Source: Immundisolibacter sp. (GTDB lineage Bacteria; Pseudomonadota; Gammaproteobacteria; Immundisolibacterales; Immundisolibacteraceae). From it: a DNA stretch of 64,000 nucleotides. The notes under the pieces were generated by a model. That model saw nothing but the letters and a program-made list of their open reading frames with translations. It searched no databases and had not been told where the DNA came from. A program made the position numbers and the translations under genes. Shown piece by piece: positions 1-8,671 of the stretch (position 1 is the first letter of the stretch; the number at the start of each line of letters is the position of its first letter). The stretch is from assembly GCF_014359565.1 (NCBI RefSeq), contig NZ_JACIZD010000001.1, forward strand, positions 372,001 through 436,000. Reading direction: 5' to 3'.

Positions 1-245
1 GCCTCGCCGAGCAGCTGCTGCAGGCGCATTTCGGCGGTGGCCATCTCGGCGCAGGAGCGGCACGACGGGTCGGCGCAGGGCTGATGCGTATACAGCCAGA
101 AATGCACGATCCCGGACAGCATGCCGGACGCGATTTCCCAGGCATCGGCCTCCGGGTTGGCGTCCAGGAACTCGTTGCCCAGAGCGACCACGCGGTCGGC
201 AACGTCGTCGAACAGGGAGTCGGAATCGGAGTCGGCGGGGTTCAT
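1..245 (-). CDS. Conserved hypothetical protein (3' end outside window)
   Basis: An open frame runs leftward from an ATG at 243-245 to the window edge, giving the first 81 residues. The start is very acidic (MNPADSDSDS), followed by a helical stretch (VVALGNEFLDANPEADAW) and a cysteine cluster C-A-D-P-S-C-R-S-C near residue 60. The cysteines could bind metal or be structural. There is no signal peptide or membrane segment in the visible part. It lies 78 bp downstream of the extradiol dioxygenase gene on the same strand and could share its transcript. I do not recognise the family; the codon pattern matches the neighbours, so the gene is probably real. Confidence 0.6.
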   Translation of the reverse strand, partial: MNPADSDSDSLFDDVADRVVALGNEFLDANPEADAWEIASGMLSGIVHFWLYTHQPCADPSCRSCAEMATAEMRLQQLLGE

Positions 246-323
246 GGTGATAGCCCTCGCAGGCATGGCGGCAACGGCGTGCATTCTAGCGCCGCCCGGC
301 CCGCACGGACCGATCGCCGGGCC

Positions 324-1193
324 TCACACCGGCGGGCGCAGCGGACCGAGGTGGCCCCAGAAGCTGATGTCGTCGTACTCGACCACCTGCCAGCTTTCCT
401 GATCGTCGATGGTGCGCCCGCCGCAACCGTATTCCAGTTCGAAGCCCGACGGGGTCATCGTGTAGAACGAAACCACCTCGTCGTTGGTGTGCTTGCCCAG
501 CGACATGGTCACCGTGCGGCCCTGGCGCAGGGCCAGTTCGTTGGCCATGCCGACGTCGTCGAGCGAGTTCGCCTCGATCATGATGTGGTGGAACACGTCC
601 TGCGGGCCACCCAGCAGCGCAAGGCTGTGGTGACGCGCGTTCAGATGCATGAAATAGGCCATGGACTGCACCGGCTTGATGAAGATGTAGTCGGACATCT
701 TGAGCCCGATGACGGCGTAGAAAGCCATCATGGCCTCGACCGAGCGGGTCATGAACACCACGTGCCCGAGACCCAGCTCGCCGGTCTTGAAGCCGCCGAA
801 CTGGCGCGCCGGCGTGAACGGGCAGCCGCTGAGCTGGCCATAGAACAGCTCCACCCGGTTGCCGCCCGGGTCGGTGAACACGCGCAGATCCACCACCCTG
901 CGGAACGCACGCTCCGCTTCGGTGCCTTCAGCCGCCGGATAGCCCAGCGCCGTCAGCTCGGCCGTCAGGCGCTCGAGTTCGGCGCGCGTGCCGACGTCCC
1001 AGCCGCTGTAGGCAAAGCCAGGCGTGGCCGACTTGTGGATGGCAAAGCGGTGGTGCTTGCCGTCCATGCGCAGGCGCAGCGCATCGGCGGTCTGATCGAC
1101 CGCCTGCATGCCCAGCACGCCGGTGGCGTACAGGCGCCAGTCGTCCAGATCGGTGGCGTTGAAGCCGACATAGCCGAGCGTGTGCAGACTCAT
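324..1193 (-). CDS. Extradiol ring-cleavage dioxygenase (BphC/catechol 2,3-dioxygenase type, VOC fold)
   Basis: This 289-residue protein has the two-domain VOC layout of type I extradiol dioxygenases, which open catecholic rings next to the hydroxyl groups using Fe(II). The probable iron ligands are His144 (GLGHVVF), His203 (FHHIMIE) and Glu254 (FELEYG), spaced as in BphC. His188, His235 (KHTND) and Tyr244 fit the active-site positions. The start has a GGAGAGGAA Shine-Dalgarno upstream. A C-C bond hydrolase gene ends 33 bp upstream on the same strand, so the two likely form an operon for consecutive meta-cleavage steps. The substrate cannot be read from sequence; biphenyl-2,3-diol-like or PAH-derived diols are reasonable guesses. 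Confidence 0.9.
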   Translation of the reverse strand: MSLHTLGYVGFNATDLDDWRLYATGVLGMQAVDQTADALRLRMDGKHHRFAIHKSATPGFAYSGWDVGTRAELERLTAELTALGYPAAEGTEAERAFRRVVDLRVFTDPGGNRVELFYGQLSGCPFTPARQFGGFKTGELGLGHVVFMTRSVEAMMAFYAVIGLKMSDYIFIKPVQSMAYFMHLNARHHSLALLGGPQDVFHHIMIEANSLDDVGMANELALRQGRTVTMSLGKHTNDEVVSFYTMTPSGFELEYGCGGRTIDDQESWQVVEYDDISFWGHLGPLRPPV

Positions 1194-1226
1194 GGGTTTC
1201 CTCTCCGGTGCAAATGCGTTGGGCGC

Positions 1227-2096
1227 TCAAGCCCGCAGAAAATCGAGATGCAGCTGGTTGAACAGCTCCGGCTCTTCCCACTGCGGCCAGTGGGCGCTGT
1301 GCTCCAGCACCACCAGGCGGGCGTCCGGAATGTGGCGCATGGCCTCCTGGGCCAGTTCCACCGGCTGGCCGGGATTGTGGCGCGTCCACAGCACCAGGGT
1401 TGGACATTGGATGTCCTTCATCAGCTCGGGTCGCATCCACTGCGCGGTCCAGGCGTCGTCCACCACCCGGCCCAGTGTGGACACGGCGATCTTGCCCATG
1501 TGCTGCTGCATGCCCGGCTGCGCATAGATGGCATAGCGGATGGCCACCACCTCGTCGGTGAGGGTCTTGTCCGGTTCGGCCATCAGCCAGGCCATGCGCG
1601 CGCGAACCGCATCCATGGTCAGGTTGCCAGCGGCTTTCTTGGACCGCTCCAGGGCGTCGATCAGTTCCTGTTTGCCCTTGGCGTTGGGCGGCGCCAGGAT
1701 GCCAGTGTTCAGCACCAGCTTCTTGACCCGCTGCGGCTGGCGGATGGCGGTCCAGGCCGACACCATGGCGCCCAGGGATTCGCCCGAAAGACACGCGCTG
1801 TCGGCACCGACGGCGTCCATGAAGGCCAGCAGGTGGTCGGACCACACCTGCATGGTGTAGTCGCCGTCGTAGTGGTCGGTATAGCCGTGGCCGAGCATGT
1901 CGATGGCGTAGACGTGGAAATGCTTGGCGTGCGCGGCCAGATTGCGCATGTAGGCCTCGGCATGGCCGCCGGTGCCGTGCAGGAAGATCAGCGGCGGGCC
2001 ATCGCCGCACTCGATGGCGCGCGTGCGGTAGCCGCCGGCCTGATAGAAAGTCTGCCGAAACGGCACGCCCAGCATGTCGACCCAGATGGTGCTCAT
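1227..2096 (-). CDS. Alpha/beta hydrolase, probable meta-cleavage-product C-C hydrolase
   Basis: This 289-residue alpha/beta hydrolase resembles BphD/CarC-type enzymes that cleave the C-C bond of ring-fission products. The oxyanion-hole motif is HGTGG (40-44), the nucleophile is Ser107 in SGESLGA and the base is His269 in EHSAHWPQWE. At the place where the family usually has the acid Asp (WGRDDxxxP), this protein has Trp-Thr-Arg-His-Asn-Pro, so the acid is Asn241 or lies elsewhere. The ATG at 2096 was chosen over longer frames because GGGGAGCAGGAC lies just upstream and the homologous part starts there. It precedes the extradiol dioxygenase in the same operon, which supports the meta-pathway role. 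It is divergent from the acyl-CoA synthetase at 2270. Confidence 0.85.
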   Translation of the reverse strand: MSTIWVDMLGVPFRQTFYQAGGYRTRAIECGDGPPLIFLHGTGGHAEAYMRNLAAHAKHFHVYAIDMLGHGYTDHYDGDYTMQVWSDHLLAFMDAVGADSACLSGESLGAMVSAWTAIRQPQRVKKLVLNTGILAPPNAKGKQELIDALERSKKAAGNLTMDAVRARMAWLMAEPDKTLTDEVVAIRYAIYAQPGMQQHMGKIAVSTLGRVVDDAWTAQWMRPELMKDIQCPTLVLWTRHNPGQPVELAQEAMRHIPDARLVVLEHSAHWPQWEEPELFNQLHLDFLRA

Positions 2097-2269
2097 GTCC
2101 TGCTCCCCGGCTGCGTTGTTTTGGCGTGGTCTTGGGGTGTAGAAGTGCGCCCACGAACGGGCGTTCACTTGCGGGGGGCGCAGTTTAGCAGCCCGCGCGG
2201 CGCCGGTTGCCGGCGCTTTGTGCCATCGCATTGACGAAAAACAGATCAGGAACAGGAAGGAGAACAGGC

Positions 2270-3901
2270 ATGGAACCCTTGCTCGTAAAACACATCGTCG
2301 AGCGCGCTGCGATTTGCTTCCCGCGCCGCGAGATCGTCGCCCGCACGGCCGGCGAAGGACGCTTTGCCTACACCTATGCCGATTTCCACCAGCGCCTGCA
2401 GCGCGCCGCACAGGTGCTGGACCGGCTGGGTGCCGGGCGCGGCGAAACCGTCGGCGTTCTGGGCTGGAACACCCACCGCCACCTCGAAATCGACTACGCG
2501 ACCATCTGCAAGGGCTCGATCTACCTGGCCCTGAACTTCCGTCTCGACGTGGAGGCCCTGGTCTACACCTGCAACCTGGCGCAGGTGCGCGTGCTGGCGG
2601 TCGATCCCGAGCTGCTGCCGCTGGCCGAGCAACTGGTGGCGGCCGGCGCCAATACCGTGCGCGCCTTCCTGCTGCTGGGCGACGGGCCGGCACCGGCCAC
2701 AAGGCTCGCGCCGCTGTTCGATTACGAAAGCGAACTGGCCACGGCGCCCGCCGACTACGCCTTCCCTGACGACGTGGACGAGAACGCCACCGTGTGCGTG
2801 AGCTTCACCGGCGGCACCACCGGCCGGCCCAAGGGCTGTCCATACTCGAACCGCTTCCTGGTGCTGCGGGCGCTGACACGGCAATCCGCGCAGTCGCTGG
2901 GCCCGTACCGCGGCGACGACGTGCTGCTGATCATCCCGCCGATGTTCCACGCCCACGCCTTCAACCTGCCGATGGACGGCATGATCGCCGGCGCCAAGCT
3001 GGTGCTGCCCGGCGTGCACCCGGACGGTCACGCGGTGGCGCGGCTGGTGGCCGATGAGCGCGTGACCCGGCTGATGGCCAACCCGGTGCTGGGCAAGCTG
3101 GTGCTGGCCGCCGCCGCCGAGCGCGATCACGACCTGTCCAGCCTGCGCTACGTAGGCTTCGGCGGCGACATCGTGCCGCGCGAAATGGCGCAGCGCTTCC
3201 TGGCCATGGGCGTGAAGCTGCGCTGCGGCGGGCACGGCATGGCCGAGTCGCTGGCCGACCACACGGCGGCGTTTTACGACGAGCTGGCCGGCGCCGACCC
3301 GGACGCCGCCTTCACGCGCATGCTGGAGGAGAACTGCGGCCTGCCGATCGTCGGCGCGCAGGTGCGCGTGGTGCGCGAGGACGGCGCGCCGGTGGCCGCC
3401 GACGGCGTCGAGACCGGCGAGATCCAGCTCAAGGGCTGGCACGTGATCGGCGAGTACTTCCGCGACGAATCCACTACCCGGGCGCTGTTCACCGCCGACG
3501 GCTGGCTGCGCACCGGCGACGTCGGCGTGCGCTTTGCCGATGCCAGCATCGCGTTCGTCGGGCGCACCAAGGACATGATCAAGTCCGGCGGCGAGTGGAT
3601 TCCGGCCCTGACCCTGGAGCACGCCCTCTCGGAGCACCCGTCGGTGGCCGAGGTGTGCGTGATCGGCGTGCCGCACCCGACCTTTGGCGAACGGCCACTG
3701 GCGCTGGTCACCGCCCGGCCGGGTCAGGTGATCGACCCGGCGGCGCTGCGCGAGCACCTGGCCGGCCACCTGCCGCGCTGGATGCTGCCGGACTGCCTGG
3801 CGGTGGACGACATCGCCAAGACCACCGTCGGCAAGTTCAACAAGGCACTTTTGCGCGGGCGCTATCGGGCCTTCTTCGAGCGGGCGACGGCCGCCGACTG
3901 A
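2270..3901 (+). CDS. AMP-dependent acyl-CoA synthetase (fatty/aryl acid-CoA ligase)
   Basis: This is a 543-residue ANL-superfamily ligase that would activate a carboxylic acid to its CoA thioester through an acyl-adenylate. The phosphate-binding loop is SFTGGTTGRPKG (about 178-189). Other core motifs are YVGFGGD, GHGMAES, TGDVGVRF and GRTKDMIKSGGEW, and the C-terminal TTVGKFNK carries the adenylation Lys. The ATG at 2270 follows GGAAGGAGAACAGGC. It is divergent from the extradiol dioxygenase/hydrolase pair, so an acid released by meta-cleavage is a plausible substrate. The closest feel is the medium-chain or 3-methylthiopropionyl-CoA ligase subgroup, but specificity is not visible. The last 40 bp overlap the end of the convergent peptidase-like gene. 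Confidence 0.88.
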   Translation: MEPLLVKHIVERAAICFPRREIVARTAGEGRFAYTYADFHQRLQRAAQVLDRLGAGRGETVGVLGWNTHRHLEIDYATICKGSIYLALNFRLDVEALVYTCNLAQVRVLAVDPELLPLAEQLVAAGANTVRAFLLLGDGPAPATRLAPLFDYESELATAPADYAFPDDVDENATVCVSFTGGTTGRPKGCPYSNRFLVLRALTRQSAQSLGPYRGDDVLLIIPPMFHAHAFNLPMDGMIAGAKLVLPGVHPDGHAVARLVADERVTRLMANPVLGKLVLAAAAERDHDLSSLRYVGFGGDIVPREMAQRFLAMGVKLRCGGHGMAESLADHTAAFYDELAGADPDAAFTRMLEENCGLPIVGAQVRVVREDGAPVAADGVETGEIQLKGWHVIGEYFRDESTTRALFTADGWLRTGDVGVRFADASIAFVGRTKDMIKSGGEWIPALTLEHALSEHPSVAEVCVIGVPHPTFGERPLALVTARPGQVIDPAALREHLAGHLPRWMLPDCLAVDDIAKTTVGKFNKALLRGRYRAFFERATAAD

Positions 3902-4839
3902 GAGCCGGCCAGCTCCAGGCGCGTCTGCTGCAGCACCGGGCGCAGGCTCTCAGGTTCCAGGCGCCTGGCCAGCGCCCGGTCCAGCAGGGTCCGCGCCTCA
4001 CCACGGCGCCCGCTGCGGGCCAGCAGTTCGGCCAGATTGTTGATGGCGCCGGCATGTCCCGGCTGCAGGACGATTGCCATGCGCCAGCTCGCCTCGGCGG
4101 TGGCCTGCATGCGCTGCGCGTACAGGCTGTTGCCGAGCGCGAAGTGGGCGGTGGCCAGCGCCGGCCAGACCGCCGTGGCTGCGCGGTAGGCCGCCACGCG
4201 CTGCCCGACCGGCAGCGATGCTTCGGCAGCGGCGACCGCCGCCAGGTAACGCTGGGCATCGGCCTGCGCCGGCAACCGACCCGGTTGCAGGGCCACGAAC
4301 GCCCAGTTGCCGCCCGGCTCCCAGCTGCGCAGGAACGGGTCCAGGCCGGTGACGAGACGGCGTTCGGTGCCGGAGCGCAGCACCAGCTCGCGCCGCGCGG
4401 AATCGAAGCCGATCACGACGGCGTAGTGCCAAGTCTGCAGTGGCCAGACGCCCAGGCGCTGCAGCACGACCACCGGCAAGCCGGCCTGCAGCTGCGGCAC
4501 CACATCGGCCAGGCCCTGGACCGGATAGGCGATTCGGCCGTGGCGCCGGGTGGCGGCCAGCATCTCCGCCTGCAGGCTGCCGCGGCGGCCCGGCAGGTAG
4601 ACCTCACGGCTCAAGTCGTCAGCCGCGACCGGCACTCCGGAGGCGCCCAGAACGGTCGCCAGTGCGGCAGGCCCGCATTCGAACTCGCGTTGCGGGAAAA
4701 ACGGCGTTTCAGTGAGCTCTGCGGCGGAGGACAGCGCCGGTTGGTGCGTTTGCAGATGGGTGCAGCCGACCAGCGCCAAGGTCATCAGCAGCGCCGGCCA
4801 GACGAGCGGTGGCCGGCCGGCGCTGCTGCGGCACGTCAT
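3862..4839 (-). CDS. PA2778-family C39-like cysteine peptidase lipoprotein with TPR tail
   Basis: The 325-residue product starts with a lipoprotein signal peptide ending in LALVGC (Cys26). A C39-like papain fold follows with Cys55 in REFECGPAAL and His138 in TWHYAVVIGFD, the expected Cys/His pair. Residues from about 200 onward form TPR-like helical repeats (ATAHFALGNSLY, HAGAINNLAELLARSG). It overlaps the upstream PA2779-family gene by ATGA. This pair recurs in proteobacteria, but the substrate is unknown to me. Its 3' end overlaps the convergent acyl-CoA synthetase by 40 bp. The protein is probably anchored in an envelope membrane facing the periplasm. Confidence 0.8.
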   Translation of the reverse strand: MTCRSSAGRPPLVWPALLMTLALVGCTHLQTHQPALSSAAELTETPFFPQREFECGPAALATVLGASGVPVAADDLSREVYLPGRRGSLQAEMLAATRRHGRIAYPVQGLADVVPQLQAGLPVVVLQRLGVWPLQTWHYAVVIGFDSARRELVLRSGTERRLVTGLDPFLRSWEPGGNWAFVALQPGRLPAQADAQRYLAAVAAAEASLPVGQRVAAYRAATAVWPALATAHFALGNSLYAQRMQATAEASWRMAIVLQPGHAGAINNLAELLARSGRRGEARTLLDRALARRLEPESLRPVLQQTRLELAGSQSAAVARSKKAR

Positions 4840-5228
4840 CTGCGGTTGAAGACGTGCAGAACGCCGGCCAGGTCGAGCACCAGCAACACGATGGCCACCA
4901 CGCCAACCACGGCCAGCGCACCACTGCCCGCCGGCTGCGCATCCATGTGTTGCTGCAGGTCCACCAGTTCGCTGTCGCTGAGCGCGGCCACGCGCTGGCG
5001 GGCATCGGCCGGATTCACGCCGCGCGCGATCAGTTGCTGCTGCACGTCGTCGCGCGCCAGCGCCTGCAGGACCTGGTCACGCAGCCCCTGGCCCTGAGCG
5101 GCCGACAGCTGCATCTGCGTGCTGACGGTGGCGGCCTGGGCGGTGCTGGCGATCAGGCCGAACGCAGCCATGTGCAGTGCGAGCAGCCCTGCGATGGCTT
5201 TCCTGAAAGCTCCGTTGCATTCGTTCAC
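4836..5228 (-). CDS. PA2779-family small membrane protein
   Basis: This 130-residue protein has an N-terminal signal sequence (GLLALHMAAFGLIASTAQA) and a single C-terminal membrane helix (GALAVVGVVAIVLLVLDLAG). The middle part is helical, with QVLQALARDDVQQQLIARG and DSELVDLQQHMD. The start is a GTG at 5226-5228 with CAGGAG seven bases upstream. The stop overlaps the start of the PA2778-type peptidase gene, which indicates translational coupling. The domain pattern fits the family usually annotated PA2779. The pair may form an envelope complex in which this protein is a substrate or partner of the peptidase; that is inference. Confidence 0.75.
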   Translation of the reverse strand: MNECNGAFRKAIAGLLALHMAAFGLIASTAQAATVSTQMQLSAAQGQGLRDQVLQALARDDVQQQLIARGVNPADARQRVAALSDSELVDLQQHMDAQPAGSGALAVVGVVAIVLLVLDLAGVLHVFNRR

Positions 5229-5389
5229 GGTACTACTCCTGAGTTGCCGCTTGGGTTGCCGGCGGACCGGGAAACACCCGGCCCGCGCCGGGCGGGGGCA
5301 TTAAAACGCCCGCATCACCGGCTCGCAAGCGTGGTCGCGATGGGGCGGCGGCAGTCGGCTGCCGGCGCGGCGAGTCGCCGAAGATTCGT

Positions 5390-5968
5390 TCAGCGACCGA
5401 CCAGCGCCGCCCACCGGGGACAGCTTTGCAGGTGATCGTTGACCACGCCGACCGCCTGCAGGTAGGCGTAGCAGATGGTGCTGCCGACGAAACGGAAGCC
5501 GCGCCGCTTCAGGTCTGCGGAGAGGGCATCCGACAGCACCGTGCGGGCCGGCACGGCGGACATTTCATGCCATACGTTGTGGATCGTCCGGCCGTCCACC
5601 TGCTGCCACAGGTAACGGTCGAAGCTGCCGAATTCGGCCTGCACGGCAAGAAACGCCCGCGCGTTGCCGATCGAGGCATCGATCTTGAGCCGGTTGCGCA
5701 CGATGCCGGCGTCCGCCAGCAGCCGCGCCCGGTCGGCGTCGTCGAAAGCCGCCACGCGTGCCACGTCGAAGTCGCAATACGCCGCCCGATAAGCCGGGCG
5801 CTTGTTCAGGATGGTCGACCAGGACAGGCCGGCCTGCGCACCCTCCAGGATCAGGAACTCGAACAGCCGGCGATCGTCATGCTGCGGCACGCCCCATTCG
5901 CTGTCGTGATAGGCGATGTCGAGCGCGCGGCGCGCCCAGGGACAGCGCCCGGCGGACGCTTCGCTCAT
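5390..5968 (-). CDS. tag: DNA-3-methyladenine glycosylase I
   Basis: This 192-residue enzyme removes 3-methyladenine from alkylated DNA. The zinc-snap ligands of the Tag family are all present: Cys9 (GRCPW), His21 (AYHDSEWG), and the His and Cys of NDHLQSC near the C-terminus. Catalytic-region residues include Glu42 in LEGAQAGLSW. I chose the ATG at 5968 (MSEASAGRCPW) because Tag proteins begin shortly before the first zinc Cys; an ATG six codons upstream is possible. It stands alone on the minus strand, separated by about 160 bp from the PA2779-family gene. Length and motifs are standard. Confidence 0.95.
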   Translation of the reverse strand: MSEASAGRCPWARRALDIAYHDSEWGVPQHDDRRLFEFLILEGAQAGLSWSTILNKRPAYRAAYCDFDVARVAAFDDADRARLLADAGIVRNRLKIDASIGNARAFLAVQAEFGSFDRYLWQQVDGRTIHNVWHEMSAVPARTVLSDALSADLKRRGFRFVGSTICYAYLQAVGVVNDHLQSCPRWAALVGR

Positions 5969-6236
5969 CGCCACCTCGGCCGGCACTTCAACGATGTCTT
6001 CAACATCTTTCCTCCAGCGGCTGGCCGCCCAGGTGGCGCAGGGTCAAGACCGCGCCGGTTCGCGGGCAGTGCTTCGTTGTTGCTGAAATCCCCGGCGACG
6101 ATTTCGCGCTTGCCGCGTCGAGCGCCCGCAGCGCCGCTGCCCGGTTGTCCTGCCAGCGTGGTTTTAACATGGCGGTTGTCTCGTAAAGACTCGCGCGCCG
6201 CCTGGGGGCAGGCGTAGTTACCATTTGCATCGAGCG

Positions 6237-6263
6237 TGTAACGTTGCCCCCGGCAACGCATCT
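6237..6263 (+). promoter_or_regulatory. Possible ECF-sigma promoter with internal inverted repeat upstream of the bufferin operon
   Basis: TGTAAC at 6237-6242 and CATCT at 6259-6263 are separated by 16 bp, a layout like ECF-sigma promoters of DUF2282/bufferin operons (GTAAC-type -35). Between them lies a perfect 7-bp inverted repeat, CGTTGCC-ccc-GGCAACG (6242-6258). It is 91 bp upstream of the bufA start. The rest of the 385-bp gap 5969-6353 shows no convincing gene. This is motif reading only; no ECF sigma gene is in the window. Confidence 0.35.
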
Positions 6264-6353
6264 GAGGCCCCGGACCGCGGTCATGCCCGCGGTTTCCTGG
6301 CCGCCTTTGCCGGGCGGTGTTTCCCCATTCATTCTTCCCAAGGAGTAACCGAC

Positions 6354-6614
6354 ATGGCTGGACGTAAATCCCAGGGTCTGCTGATCGCCGGCGCCGCGGC
6401 GGCACTGTTTGCCGCCGGTGGCCTGGCACCGGCGAGCGCCCAGGCCGAAGACGCCAAGGTGCAGTGCCTGGGTGTGAACGCCTGCAAGGGTCAGAGCGAC
6501 TGCGCCACCGCCAGCAATGCCTGCAAGGGCCAGAATGCCTGCAAGGGCAAGGGCGTGAAGGCGATGACCGAAGCGGAATGCAAGGCCGCCGGCGGCACCG
6601 TCGCGTCCGAGTGA
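6354..6614 (+). CDS. bufA2: BufA2-family bufferin precursor (DUF2282-like, copper-binding peptide)
   Basis: This 86-residue precursor has a signal peptide (hydrophobic 9-24, cleavage near ASAQA at 28-32) and a cysteine-rich core with Cys38, 44, 50, 57, 63 and 76, several in NACKG repeats. Bufferins are ribosomally made peptides whose cysteines are modified by the BufB/BufC pair and which protect cells by binding copper in the periplasm. The ATG at 6354 has AAGGAG eight bases upstream. bufB and bufC follow directly, so the three form one operon. Longer upstream frames were rejected because the signal peptide begins here. Confidence 0.88.
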   Translation: MAGRKSQGLLIAGAAAALFAAGGLAPASAQAEDAKVQCLGVNACKGQSDCATASNACKGQNACKGKGVKAMTEAECKAAGGTVASE

Positions 6615-6662
6615 GCGGTCGGGCCGGGGCGGCGCCGCGGTCCTGCGTTTAGGGCAGGATCC

Positions 6663-7493
6663 ATGTCCGCGTTACCGCCGCTGGGCTTCGGCCTCGGCCT
6701 GCGCAAGGAACACTTTGCCGACCTGCTGGCCGCGGCGCCGGCCGGCGTCGACTGGTTCGAGGCGATTTCCGAGAACTTCATGGTCGCCGGCGGCAAGCCG
6801 CTGGCGGTGCTGGAACGCGTGCGGCGCGACTTTCCGCTGGTGCTGCACGGCGTGTCGCTGTCGATCGGTGGCATCGATCCGCTGGCTGGCGATTATCTGG
6901 ACCGCCTGGCGGCGCTGATCGACCGCATCGAGCCGGCCTGGGTGTCGGATCACCTGTGCTGGACCGGCGTCGACGGCGTCAACCTGCACGACCTGCTGCC
7001 GCTGCCGTACACCGAGGAGAGCCTCGCCCACGTCGCCGGCCGCGTGCGGCAGGTGCAGGATCGGCTGCGGCGCCGGCTGGTTCTGGAGAACCCGTCGACG
7101 TATCTCGCCGCCGCCGGCAACAGCCTCACCGAGTGGGAGTTCCTGGCCGCCCTGGCCGAGCAAACCGACTGCCTGCTGCTGCTCGACGTGAACAACGTTT
7201 ATGTGTCCGCCTGCAACCACGGCTTCGATCCGCTGCGCTATCTGGCGGCCATCCCGCCCGCGCGGGTGGCGCAGCTGCACATCGCCGGTCACCGCGACGT
7301 GGACGGCTTCAAGATCGACACCCACGACGCGCCGGTCTGCGAGGCCGTCTGGGCCCTTTACGCGCAGGCGGCGCAGCGATTTGCGGCGGCGGCAACGCTG
7401 CTCGAACGCGACGACGCCATCCCGCCGCTGCCGGAGCTGATCGCCGAGCTGGACCGGGCGCGTGCCATCGCCGCCCGGCGCGAAGCGGCGTGA
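6663..7493 (+). CDS. bufB: DUF692/MNIO-family oxidase BufB
   Basis: This 276-residue TIM-barrel protein belongs to the multinuclear non-heme iron-dependent oxidases that modify cysteines of bufferin precursors. Candidate metal ligands are conserved: His62 ([10 protein letters not shown]), Asp96-His97 (SDHLCW), Glu142-Asn143 (LENPSTY), Asp175/Asn177 (LLDVNNVY), His206 and His210 (LHIAGH), Asp219/His221 (IDTHD) and Glu249. It lies 48 bp after bufA2, preceded by AGGGCAGG, and overlaps bufC by GTGA. Its length is normal for the family. It is expected to act in the cytoplasm on the precursor before export. Confidence 0.93.
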   Translation: MSALPPLGFGLGLRKEHFADLLAAAPAGVDWFEAISENFMVAGGKPLAVLERVRRDFPLVLHGVSLSIGGIDPLAGDYLDRLAALIDRIEPAWVSDHLCWTGVDGVNLHDLLPLPYTEESLAHVAGRVRQVQDRLRRRLVLENPSTYLAAAGNSLTEWEFLAALAEQTDCLLLLDVNNVYVSACNHGFDPLRYLAAIPPARVAQLHIAGHRDVDGFKIDTHDAPVCEAVWALYAQAAQRFAAAATLLERDDAIPPLPELIAELDRARAIAARREAA

Positions 7494-8278
7494 ACGCGCT
7501 GGCCGATTTTCAGCGCGCCCTCGCCGGCCACGTGCTGACCGGCGAGGCCTTGGCGCCCGGGCTGATCGTGGGCGGCGGTCCGTTTCCCGCCGCCCGGCGC
7601 CTGGCGGTCTACCACAGCGCCTACCGGCTGCGCCTGACCGAGGCCCTGGCCGCTGATTTCCCGCTGCTGTGCGGCTTGCTGGGCGAGGACGGCTTTGCGC
7701 GCCTGGCAGCGGATTACATCGCCGCTTGTCCGTCGCGCTCGTTCACGCTGCGCGATTTCGGCCATGCGCTGGCCGATTTCCTTGCGCATCACGAGCGGTA
7801 CCGCCGCCGGCCCTGGCTGCGCGCCACGGCGATCTTTGAATGGTCACTGCTGGCGGCCTTCGACGCCGCAGACGTGGCTCACCTGAGGATGGCGGACCTG
7901 GCCGGCGTGCCGCCGGCGCAATTCCCGCGGCTGCGGTTTCGCATTGCGCCCGGGGTGCAGGTGCTGCGCCTGCGCTGGAACGTGCCGCAGGCCTGGCGCG
8001 CCTTGCAGGAGGGTACGGCCCTGGAGCCGCCACAGCGCCTGCCGGCAGGCGTCGATTGCCTGATCTGGCGGCGCGAGGAGCGGGTGTATTTTCGTACCCT
8101 GCCGCTCGACGAGGCGGCGCTGCTGAAGGCACTGATGAAAGGCCGCAGTTTCGCGGCCGGTTGCGGAGCCCTGGCGCGCGTCGGGGTCGATGCGGATGCC
8201 GGTCGACGGGCGGCCGAATTGCTGACGACCTGGCTGGCGGACACGCTGCTTGCGATGCCCTGCGGAAACGCTGAATGA
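7490..8278 (+). CDS. bufC: DUF2063/BufC-HvfC-type partner of BufB
   Basis: This 262-residue protein begins with the DUF2063 helical domain ([35 protein letters not shown]) and continues with a C-terminal RRE-like region ([20 protein letters not shown]). Family members present the bufferin precursor to the BufB oxidase. The start is GTG at 7490, overlapping the bufB stop as GTGA, so the two are translationally coupled. tRNA-Met lies 39 bp downstream on the opposite strand. Confidence 0.9.
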   Translation: MNALADFQRALAGHVLTGEALAPGLIVGGGPFPAARRLAVYHSAYRLRLTEALAADFPLLCGLLGEDGFARLAADYIAACPSRSFTLRDFGHALADFLAHHERYRRRPWLRATAIFEWSLLAAFDAADVAHLRMADLAGVPPAQFPRLRFRIAPGVQVLRLRWNVPQAWRALQEGTALEPPQRLPAGVDCLIWRREERVYFRTLPLDEAALLKALMKGRSFAAGCGALARVGVDADAGRRAAELLTTWLADTLLAMPCGNAE

Positions 8279-8316
8279 TTCAGACGTTCCTGGACGCCGA
8301 TTGCGCGGCGCAGGAA

Positions 8317-8393
8317 TGGTGGCTATGGGTGGACTCGAACCACCGACCCCGGCATTATGAGTGCCGTGCTCTAACCGGCTGAGCTACATAGCC
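8317..8393 (-). tRNA. tRNA-Met (CAT), elongator-type
   Basis: The minus strand folds into a full cloverleaf. The acceptor 5' strand GGCTATG pairs with CATAGCC; the D arm is GCTCAGCCGGTTAGAGC; the anticodon loop CTCATAA carries CAT; and the T arm is GGTGG-TTCGAGT-CCACC. The discriminator is A, and the CCA end is encoded (8317-8319). CAT with a GGC.. acceptor and no initiator-type C1 mismatch fits elongator Met. A CAT anticodon can also be modified to read Ile, which cannot be excluded from sequence alone. Confidence 0.95.
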
Positions 8394-8506
8394 ATTGCCC
8401 GGAAGGGCGCGTAGTTTAGCAGCAAAGAGTTTGCCGGCCGAAGCCTTTCGGCAACATCTCGCCGGCTCCCGATCGTTCCGCCGCGTCCTGCCTGAAGGAG
8501 CCTCCC

Positions 8507-8671
8507 GTGTACCGCATGTTCCGTCGCCCCGGCCGGGCGTTTGCCGCCGTGGGTCTGCTGCTGCTGTTGTCCGGCTGTGGCCAGACCGGGCCGCTGTACA
8601 TGCCGCCGCCGGAGGCGCCCGCCGCGCCGCCGGCCGCCGAATCGAACCCGCCCGCCCAGCCGGCACCGTGA
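8507..8671 (+). CDS. lptM: LPS translocon maturation lipoprotein LptM
   Basis: This 54-residue lipoprotein has the hallmark SGCGQTGPLYMP, with lipidated Cys24 after a short signal peptide, followed by a Pro/Ala-rich tail. LptM (formerly YifL) helps LptD-LptE assemble in the outer membrane. The GTG at 8507 was chosen because GAAGGAG lies six bases upstream; an ATG three codons later is possible. As in many proteobacteria it directly precedes lysA, overlapping it by four bases. Confidence 0.88.
   Translation: MYRMFRRPGRAFAAVGLLLLLSGCGQTGPLYMPPPEAPAAPPAAESNPPAQPAP

Noticed and set aside
2200-2216. GCGCCGG-ttg-CCGGCGC hairpin in the divergent promoter region as an operator
   Set aside because: GC-rich 7-bp palindromes are expected often in DNA of this composition; there is no second copy or other support.
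84-2234. A 716-codon plus-strand frame at the left edge
   Set aside because: It is the shadow of the extradiol dioxygenase and hydrolase genes, which carry full catalytic motifs on the other strand.
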